From: Acidobacteriota bacterium
GTDB taxonomy: Bacteria > Acidobacteriota > Terriglobia > Bryobacterales > Bryobacteraceae
Assembly (NCBI GenBank): GCA_016213775.1
Contig: JACQZR010000094.1
Span: 1-38,671, forward strand
Direction: 5' to 3'
Length of the DNA stretch: 38,671 bases
Position numbers and translations under genes: made by a program. Positions 32,763 to 38,671 of the stretch are shown here, one piece after another. The notes under the pieces are model-generated. The model worked only from the letters and a program-made list of their open reading frames with translations, searched no databases and was not told the DNA's origin. Each line of letters starts with the position of its first letter. Position 1 is the stretch's first letter.

Positions 32763-32824
32763 CAGTCAACGGCTCGTCGTCGCCCCGCTGGTTCGAGTTT
32801 GGAAAGACCGCGTCGCGATACGGC
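32763..32824 (-). pseudogene. Truncated copy of the 31042-31599 gene
   Basis: A 62-base segment matching 31431-31492 at 58 of 62 positions; both encode YRDAVFPNSNQRGDDEPLTV on the minus strand. Similarity stops abruptly on both sides, and the surrounding frame (a chance open frame starting at 32892) has no further resemblance. No ribosome-binding site precedes it. It is best read as a duplicated or recombined fragment, not an expressed gene. Confidence 0.75.
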
Positions 32825-32881
32825 GAATCCCAGAAAAGTTGGCAGTAGCGGAATCGCGGGAATGCAAACAGGGACGATACA

Positions 32882-35800
32882 ATGGGCTCCATGTTCCGAG
32901 TGATGGCTGTTGTCCTTGCGGTGAGTGCTGGCCTTCCCCTCCCTGGGGTGGAGTTTAATCGCGATATCCGCCCGGTACTCTCGGAGCGCTGTTTTACCTG
33001 TCACGGTCCCGACAACAACAATCGCAAGGCGGGTCTACGGCTCGATCAGGAAGCGGCGGCCAAGGCGGAACTGCGGCCGGGCCATCGTCCAATTACCAGC
33101 GGCGATCCAACAAAGAGCCAGGTGTTCCTGCGCATCGCATCAACGAACAAGGCGTTGCGCATGCCGCCGGCCTACGCCGGTCACGAGGCGATGCCTGCCA
33201 ACGAGGTGGCGCTCATCAAGCAGTGGATTGAAGAAGGCGCTGCCTATCAGAACCACTGGTCGTTGATCCCGCCCCGCCGGGATGCCGGCCAAACCATCGA
33301 CTCCCTCGTGCGGGCGAGGCTCGCGCAATCGGATTTAAGGATGTCCGCGGAGGCCGGCCGGCCAACGCTGCTGCGCCGCCTGAGTTTCGATTTGACCGGC
33401 CTGCCGCCGTCGCCGCGCGAGGTGGACGAGTTCCTGAACGACCGGTCCGCGAATGCCTATGAGAAAGTGGTCGACCGGCTTTTGGCGTCGGCACGTTACG
33501 CCGAACGGATGGCCATCCGTTGGCTCGAAGCCGCCCGTTACGCCGACACCAACGGCTATCAGAGCGATGGGGAACGGTCCATGTGGCGTTGGCGCGATTG
33601 GGTCCTCCAGGCCTTTCAATCCAACATGCCCTTCGACCGCTTCACCATCGAACAGATTGCCGGCGATCTCCTGCCGAACGCAACCACACAGCAGCGAATC
33701 GCCTCCGGCTTTCATCGCAACCACCGAACCAATGCCGAAGGCGGAATCGTCGAAGAAGAATTTCGTGTCGAGTACGTAGCCGACCGCGTTGAGACCACGG
33801 CCACGGTGTGGATGGGCCTCACGCTGGGCTGCACACGCTGTCACGATCACAAGTACGATCCCTTCACGCAGAAGGAGTATTACCAGCTTTTTGCTTTCTA
33901 TAACAACGTTCCGGAGCGCGGCCTGGTATACAACTTCGGCAACGAAGAACCCTACCTGAAAGCCCCTACGCCGGAACACGAGAAGAAACTCGCTGCGTTG
34001 GACGCGGCGCAGCGGCAGGCCGAACAGAACTGGTCCTCGCTGCAATCGCGCATCGCCGCGGATCAGATCGCGTGGGAGAAGTCGCTCGCATCGAGCGAAC
34101 CCCTCCACTGGTCAGTGCGCGATGGCCTTGTGCTCCACCTCACCAACGACAAGGAGATGAAGGGCAAGATCCCCTACGCCGCCGGTCAGGACGTAGCGAA
34201 ATTCAATTACATGGATCCTTTCACACTCGCCGCGTGGATCAAACCATCCTCTCCCAATGGCACGATCGTTTCGAAGGCCGAAGATTACTTCGAGGGCGAA
34301 GGCTACCAGCTCTTCCTGATGGACGGCAGACTGCGCTTGCACGTGACACGGCGCTTCACCGATATCAGTCTGCGGATGGAGTCAGTGGAACCCGTCAAGT
34401 TGAACGAATGGTCGCACGTGGCAGTGACTTCGAACGGCCGCCGCAAGGGGGCCGGCTTCCATTTCTACATCGACGGAAAGCCGGTAGCAACGAAGATTCT
34501 CTTCGATGAGCTGACCTACCCTTACGGCCCCAAAGAACCGTTCCGCGTCGGTCAGGGCGCGGGCGACAAGTACCGCTATCAGGGCGAAATCGACGACGTG
34601 CGAGCGTACCGGATCGAACTCACCCGGGAGCAGGTGAGCACACTGCCGCTGAAGGAATCCATTCAGGAGTTGGCCGCGATCCCGCTGAGAGCGCGGTCCG
34701 ACGCGCAACGGGCGAAGCTGCGCTTGTGTTTCCTCGATCGCGGCGCGGCCCAGGAGATTCGCGACGTCCGCAGTGCGATGCAGGCCGCGCAGGCGGAGCG
34801 GATGAAGTACTACGATTCCATCCCAACCGTCATGGTGATGGTGGAAAACGAAAAGCCGCGAGATACGTTTCTGCTCAAGCGCGGCGCTTACGATGCCCCC
34901 GGCGAGCGCGTTTTCGCCAAAGTGCCTGCTGTGCTGCCTGCACTGCCTCGCGGCGCGCCTGCAAACCGCCTCGGCCTCGCACGCTGGCTGGTGGACCGCT
35001 CCCATCCGCTCACCGCCCGCGTAACCGTAAACCGGTTCTGGCAGATGCTCTTCGGAACCGGTCTGGTGAAGACGGTCGAAGACTTCGGCTCACAAGGCGA
35101 ATGGCCCGTCTATGCCGATCTGCTGGACTGGCTCGCGGTGGAGTTTATGGACAGCGGCTGGGACATGCGCCATACGATCAAGACGATCGTCATGAGCCAG
35201 ACGTACCGCCAGTCCTCGAATGTGACACAGGAACTGCTCCAGCGCGATCCGGACAACCGCCTATTAGCGCGCGGACCGCGATTCCGCCTGTCCCACGAGA
35301 TGATTCGTGACAACGCCCTCGCCGTGTCCGGTCTGCTGGTGGAGAAGAACGGCGGACCGAGCGTGAAGCCCTACCAGCCGCCAGGTTTGTGGCAGGAGCT
35401 CTCCGGCGGAAGGTATGTCGAGGACAAGGGCGAAGGGTTGTACCGGCGCAGCCTCTACACCTACTGGAAGCGGACTGTCGCACCTCCCGCGATGATCAAC
35501 TTTGATTCCCCAACACGCGAAAGCTGCATTGTGCGCGAGTCCCGCACCAACACGCCGCTGCAGGCGCTGACGCTGATGAACGATGTCACCTATATGGAGG
35601 CCGCCCGCAAACTGGCCGAGCGAATCCTGCGCGAGGGCGGCGCGTCGGCTAGTGAGCGAATCCGGTACGGCTTCCGGCTGGTGACTGCGCGCGCGCCTAG
35701 GGCGAACGAGGCGTCCGCTCTCGCGGCGCTGCTCGATCAATTGCAGTCCAGGTACCGTGGCGATGCAGCCGCCGCGGAGAAGTACCTCAAGCAAGGCCAA

Positions 35801-35899
35801 TCCACGCGCGATCCCGCTCTGCCCGTTACCGAACTGGCGGCGTATACGGGTGTGTCGAGCCTGCTTTTGAATCTCGATGAGGCGGTAACCAAGGAATGA
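32882..35899 (+). CDS. Planctomycete-type cytochrome / DUF1549 / LamG / DUF1553 protein
   Basis: A 1005-residue exported protein. After a signal peptide ([16 protein letters not shown]) comes a c-type cytochrome domain with the heme motif CFTCH (residues 37-41), then DUF1549 (about 125-335) with the conserved second [11 protein letters not shown] motif near residue 316. Next is a LamG/concanavalin-like insert (about 415-590: [33 protein letters not shown]), then DUF1553 (about 690-960: [47 protein letters not shown]). Family members are paired with DUF1501 proteins and are thought to serve secreted carbohydrate or polymer metabolism, but no reaction is established. Its end overlaps the DUF1501 gene start by four bases. 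Confidence 0.93.
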   Translation: MGSMFRVMAVVLAVSAGLPLPGVEFNRDIRPVLSERCFTCHGPDNNNRKAGLRLDQEAAAKAELRPGHRPITSGDPTKSQVFLRIASTNKALRMPPAYAGHEAMPANEVALIKQWIEEGAAYQNHWSLIPPRRDAGQTIDSLVRARLAQSDLRMSAEAGRPTLLRRLSFDLTGLPPSPREVDEFLNDRSANAYEKVVDRLLASARYAERMAIRWLEAARYADTNGYQSDGERSMWRWRDWVLQAFQSNMPFDRFTIEQIAGDLLPNATTQQRIASGFHRNHRTNAEGGIVEEEFRVEYVADRVETTATVWMGLTLGCTRCHDHKYDPFTQKEYYQLFAFYNNVPERGLVYNFGNEEPYLKAPTPEHEKKLAALDAAQRQAEQNWSSLQSRIAADQIAWEKSLASSEPLHWSVRDGLVLHLTNDKEMKGKIPYAAGQDVAKFNYMDPFTLAAWIKPSSPNGTIVSKAEDYFEGEGYQLFLMDGRLRLHVTRRFTDISLRMESVEPVKLNEWSHVAVTSNGRRKGAGFHFYIDGKPVATKILFDELTYPYGPKEPFRVGQGAGDKYRYQGEIDDVRAYRIELTREQVSTLPLKESIQELAAIPLRARSDAQRAKLRLCFLDRGAAQEIRDVRSAMQAAQAERMKYYDSIPTVMVMVENEKPRDTFLLKRGAYDAPGERVFAKVPAVLPALPRGAPANRLGLARWLVDRSHPLTARVTVNRFWQMLFGTGLVKTVEDFGSQGEWPVYADLLDWLAVEFMDSGWDMRHTIKTIVMSQTYRQSSNVTQELLQRDPDNRLLARGPRFRLSHEMIRDNALAVSGLLVEKNGGPSVKPYQPPGLWQELSGGRYVEDKGEGLYRRSLYTYWKRTVAPPAMINFDSPTRESCIVRESRTNTPLQALTLMNDVTYMEAARKLAERILREGGASASERIRYGFRLVTARAPRANEASALAALLDQLQSRYRGDAAAAEKYLKQGQSTRDPALPVTELAAYTGVSSLLLNLDEAVTKE

Positions 35900-37314
35900 A
35901 CGCCCTGACGCGACGCAGCTTCTTTTCCAGGACCTCGACGGGTTTAGGCATTCCCGCGCTGGCCCAGTTGCTGGCGGACGATGCCGGCGCTGCCGCGGGA
36001 GGATTACCTGGAGTCCCGCACTTCGCACCAAAGGCCAAGCGAGTCATCTACCTCTTCCAATCCGGCGGCCCGTCGCAGATGGAGTTGTTTGATTACAAAC
36101 CACAACTGGGGAAGTTGTTTAAAACAGAATTGCCGGATTCGGTGCGCATGGGACAGCGGCTCACCGGCATGTCCTCCACGCAGACAACCTTCCCCGTGGT
36201 CCCTTCGAAATTCAAGTTCGCCCAGCATGGACAATCCGCGGCATGGGTGAGCGAGCTACTGCCGCATACCGCAAAAATTGCCGATGATCTGACGTTCATC
36301 AAGTCGATGCACACGGAGGCGATCAACCACGATCCCGCGGTAACGGTTCTGCAAACCGGGTCGATCATCGCGGGCCGTCCCAGCATCGGATCGTGGCTCG
36401 CCTACGGGCTTGGCGCGGAGACGCAGGACCTGCCGGCATTCGTCGTCATGATCAGCCCCGGACAGGGCGGCGGCGGCCAGCCCTTGTATGACCGTCTGTG
36501 GGGCAGCGGTTTCCTTCCGACGCGCTATCAGGGCGTCAAGTTCCGCTCCGTGGGCGATCCAGTCCTCTACCTGTCCAATCCCGACGGGTTCAGTTCCGAG
36601 GACCGCCGCCGCTACCTCGACACTTTGGGCAAACTGAATCAGACCCATCTGGAGGACACGGGCGATCCCGAAGTAAGCACGCGAATCGCTCAATACGAAA
36701 TGGCGTTCCGGATGCAATCGTCGGTACCCGAATTGACCGACCTTTCCAAGGAGCCCGCGAGTACATTCGCTCTCTATGGCCCGGACGCAAAGAAGCCCGG
36801 CACCTTCGCCGCCAATTGCCTGCTCGCCCGCCGGCTGGCGGAACGCGGCGTTCGTTTCATCCAACTGTTCCACCGGGATTGGGATCATCATGGAGGCTTG
36901 CCCGCCGGGCTTCCCAAACGCTGCCAGGAGACGGATCAGCCTGCCGCGGCGCTGATTCAGGATCTCAAACAGCGCGGCATGCTGGACGACACGCTCGTGG
37001 TTTGGGGTGGCGAGTTCGGCCGCACCGTCTATTGCCAGGGGCGCTTGACCGACACCGATTACGGCCGCGATCATCATCCGCGCTGCTTCACGATGTGGTT
37101 TGCCGGAGGCGGGATGAAGCGCGGCATCACCATCGGCGAAACGGATGATTACTGCTACAACATCACCGCGGATCCCGTCCACATTCATGACCTGCAGGCG
37201 ACCATTCTGCACTGCCTCGGAATCGATCACACGCGGCTGACCTACAAGTACATGGGACGATGGTTCCGCCTCACCGATGTGCACGGCACGGTGGTGAAGA
37301 AGGCTCTCGGTTGA
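35896..37314 (+). CDS. DUF1501 protein with Tat signal
   Basis: A 472-residue protein of the DUF1501 family, which belongs to the alkaline phosphatase/sulfatase-like superfamily. The N-terminus has a Tat signal ([23 protein letters not shown]). Conserved blocks: [98 protein letters not shown] and [24 protein letters not shown]. The His/Asp clusters are candidate metal ligands. It is translationally coupled to the DUF1549/1553 gene, the standard pairing in planctomycetes and acidobacteria, and the two products probably act together outside the cytoplasm. The 3' end overlaps the opposite-strand VanZ gene. Confidence 0.93.
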   Translation: MNALTRRSFFSRTSTGLGIPALAQLLADDAGAAAGGLPGVPHFAPKAKRVIYLFQSGGPSQMELFDYKPQLGKLFKTELPDSVRMGQRLTGMSSTQTTFPVVPSKFKFAQHGQSAAWVSELLPHTAKIADDLTFIKSMHTEAINHDPAVTVLQTGSIIAGRPSIGSWLAYGLGAETQDLPAFVVMISPGQGGGGQPLYDRLWGSGFLPTRYQGVKFRSVGDPVLYLSNPDGFSSEDRRRYLDTLGKLNQTHLEDTGDPEVSTRIAQYEMAFRMQSSVPELTDLSKEPASTFALYGPDAKKPGTFAANCLLARRLAERGVRFIQLFHRDWDHHGGLPAGLPKRCQETDQPAAALIQDLKQRGMLDDTLVVWGGEFGRTVYCQGRLTDTDYGRDHHPRCFTMWFAGGGMKRGITIGETDDYCYNITADPVHIHDLQATILHCLGIDHTRLTYKYMGRWFRLTDVHGTVVKKALG

Positions 37315-38410
37315 ATGGGATTGCCAGCGCCCCAGCCAGCACCAGAATCGGATCGCTGATTTCCGGCGTGCGGCCGGGGATCCATCGTTGCAGCCACTCC
37401 AAAGCGGCAACAGGGACACAAACCAGCAGCGTGGCGTGCCACCAGCGCAACCCGCTCTGCCGGGCCACCCAGACTGTCCCCGCGTAGAGCAGCCATTTCC
37501 CCGCGATGCTGCGGATGACGCTGCTTTGCCCCTCAATGAAAAGTCCCTGAAAAGGGATCCAGGAGAAGATGGCAGGCGAGGCTTGCGAGAAATGAAATGG
37601 CCACAGGCCACGGATTACGATCCAGCCGAGCAGCGTGAAGAACAACAGCCGCAGCGGAATGCGATTCCCATACCGATGGGCAACGGCCAGACCGAGCCCC
37701 CCGGCCACCGTTCGTGGCAGCGAGAACGTGAACTCGTGCAGAACGGTCTGCAATGGGAACACCGCGAGCAGAATCGCCGTTGCGACCAAGGCGCCGCGGG
37801 CCGGACGCCGCCATCCTGCAAACACCGTGCGGTAGATGGCGTTCATCAACAGAACCATCAGAACGATGTCAATGAGCCGCATCCAGGCGAACTCAGGATA
37901 CAAAAGCGCGTTCCAGGACCGCCTCAGCCCTGGCATGCGCAGGATCGGGATACATGGGTAGGTGAAGGCGATGGTCCAGAAAAACGTCAGCAGAATCGCG
38001 AACGGGGCCTGCTGCAAAGGCCGATATGCCCGCTCCCAGAATCGCCACCGGGTCATGGAATAGCCGATGCCGACGCCGATGATGCCGCCAAGCGTGTTAC
38101 AGGCGACATCGCGGAAAGAGGAAGAACGCCCGGGAAGAAAGCGCTGCGCCGTTTCAATCCCGTACGAAAACATGCCACACCCGAGACAAATCAGCCCGGC
38201 GGCCAGATTCCTGTGTTTGGCAAAACCGAGTATTCCCGCTATCCCCAACGGAATGAAAAGAAGGACGTTCGCAAAGGCGTCCACCCAGTCGGCAGCTCGA
38301 TGGGGCGGGTCCCAGCGGATCTGAACCAACGAACGGGCCGGGTCGAAATGCCACGGGTACAGGCAAAGATAGGCGATGGTTGCGGAAATAATAACGAAGA
38401 CAAGACGCAT
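37271..38410 (-). CDS. Membrane protein with two VanZ-like domains
   Basis: A 379-residue polytopic membrane protein. The N-terminal VanZ-like domain has [39 protein letters not shown] and [14 protein letters not shown]. After a central set of membrane helices, a second VanZ-like domain shows [48 protein letters not shown] and [12 protein letters not shown]; here the E-x-x-Q-W-I-P-G-R-T motif repeats that of the first half. VanZ domains occur in teicoplanin resistance and in many uncharacterised envelope proteins. Its C-terminus overlaps the DUF1501 gene end by 44 bases. Resistance should not be inferred from this alone. Confidence 0.85.
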   Translation of the reverse strand: MRLVFVIISATIAYLCLYPWHFDPARSLVQIRWDPPHRAADWVDAFANVLLFIPLGIAGILGFAKHRNLAAGLICLGCGMFSYGIETAQRFLPGRSSSFRDVACNTLGGIIGVGIGYSMTRWRFWERAYRPLQQAPFAILLTFFWTIAFTYPCIPILRMPGLRRSWNALLYPEFAWMRLIDIVLMVLLMNAIYRTVFAGWRRPARGALVATAILLAVFPLQTVLHEFTFSLPRTVAGGLGLAVAHRYGNRIPLRLLFFTLLGWIVIRGLWPFHFSQASPAIFSWIPFQGLFIEGQSSVIRSIAGKWLLYAGTVWVARQSGLRWWHATLLVCVPVAALEWLQRWIPGRTPEISDPILVLAGALAIPFNREPSSPPCRAHR

Positions 38411-38420
38411 GGGTTAAGCG

Positions 38421-38464
38421 AGAAGCCAGAAGACAGAGCCAGAAGCCAGAAGCCAGAAGAAAAA
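38421..38464. repeat. Second AGAAGCC-type tandem repeat
   Basis: Several units of AGAAGCCAG and AGACAGAG in the same orientation as the array at 26036-26137, ending in an A-rich tract. It sits about 10 bases upstream of the VanZ-like gene start (read on the minus strand), just as the first array sits upstream of the beta-lactamase-fold gene. Confidence 0.8.
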
Positions 38465-38465
38465 C

Positions 38466-38671
38466 CAGGCCCCGCGGGACGGTTCGGTCTCAGTGGTCCT
38501 CCTTATGCCATTTTCGTTTGTTTTTGCATGAGGATTAGATTCTTACCTCTTCATTGTTGAACAGAAGCAGTAGAACATTCCATTTCGAGTGTTGTTGCTT
38601 CTCTCTTGTTTTGAAAAACACCTTACCGCGCGCTTTTTGCGCGGCATCAAGCGCGGCTCGATCTGAGCGAA
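38466..38671. other. Non-coding edge region with probable minus-strand promoter
   Basis: No gene is visible. The stretch from about 38505 to 38625 is clearly less GC-rich than its surroundings and, on the minus strand, lies upstream of the VanZ-like gene, so it probably carries that promoter. A minus-strand eight-codon frame (MQKQTKMA) is followed by GGAGGAC but by no start codon at a suitable distance. A strong hairpin CCGCGC/GCGCGG with a GCTTTTT loop lies near 38634-38652. Confidence 0.4.

Noticed and set aside
36256-37611. 451-codon minus-strand frame opposite the DUF1501 gene
   Set aside because: Antisense of a gene with full family motifs; the product has no recognisable domain.
37271-38410. 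Glycopeptide resistance from the VanZ domains
   Set aside because: VanZ-like domains are common in uncharacterised membrane proteins and no other van genes are present.
37388-38560. 390-codon plus-strand frame opposite the VanZ gene
   Set aside because: The product is proline-, arginine- and glutamine-rich without hydrophobic core, as expected from the complement of a membrane-protein gene; the minus-strand VanZ frame is the real one.
38634-38652. Rho-independent terminator at the right edge
   Set aside because: The hairpin is strong, but the T run is inside the loop rather than after the stem, and no gene is seen ending next to it.

Overview
The window is GC-rich bacterial chromosome, most likely from an Acidobacteriota member of the Bryobacterales/Solibacter type. 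Three things point there: large Oar-like TonB-dependent receptors with an N-terminal carboxypeptidase-regulatory-like domain (1-1097, 5788-9165); a secreted protein with the repeated NAAS/GLG pattern of the Solibacter-type TIGR03437 domain (27013-28662); and a planctomycete-type cytochrome/DUF1549/DUF1553 gene coupled to a DUF1501 gene (32882-37314). The taxonomy is an inference from gene content. I saw no rRNA, tRNA, CRISPR array, prophage or intact insertion sequence.

Layout. 1-4831 is a minus-strand run: a DUF2188 protein, a TIR-like small protein, a SelA-related PLP enzyme, a secreted DUF6438 protein and a cysteine amidase, then the start of a TonB receptor cut by the window edge. 5065-9165 (plus) holds a secreted DUF1080-like protein and a complete Oar-like receptor with a near-consensus promoter. 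9175-11359 (minus) is a housekeeping run: a 47-residue membrane protein, rph, rdgB and a DJ-1/PfpI protein. 11405-14424 (plus) has a lipoprotein, a TgpA-type membrane transglutaminase and a broken phytanoyl-CoA dioxygenase gene. 14527-18179 has a small membrane protein, a CpxR/CpxA-like two-component pair and heme A synthase. A cobalamin riboswitch (about 18208-18397) precedes a BtuB-like receptor.

20843-23985 is a tightly coupled pair, a P-loop ATPase and a TPR protein, which resembles a split NLR/STAND-like module and is the best candidate for an undescribed system. It converges with a beta-lactamase-fold hydrolase carrying a DUF4185-like C-terminal domain. Then come acyP-apt (minus), the TIGR03437 protein and a PhoR/PhoB-like pair (plus). 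30904-32881 is accessory DNA: clustered hairpins, an unknown gene with a partial second copy of it about 1.3 kb away, a decayed four-helix-bundle gene and a RelE-type toxin-antitoxin pair. The window closes with the DUF1549/1553-DUF1501 pair, a double VanZ membrane protein and a second copy of an AGAAGCC-type tandem repeat.

Themes: TonB-linked uptake of large substrates and cobalamin, polymer or glycan handling by secreted proteins, envelope sensing (two kinase-regulator pairs), and several accessory genes that could serve conflict or defence. Functional links between neighbours are inferred from spacing and overlap only.
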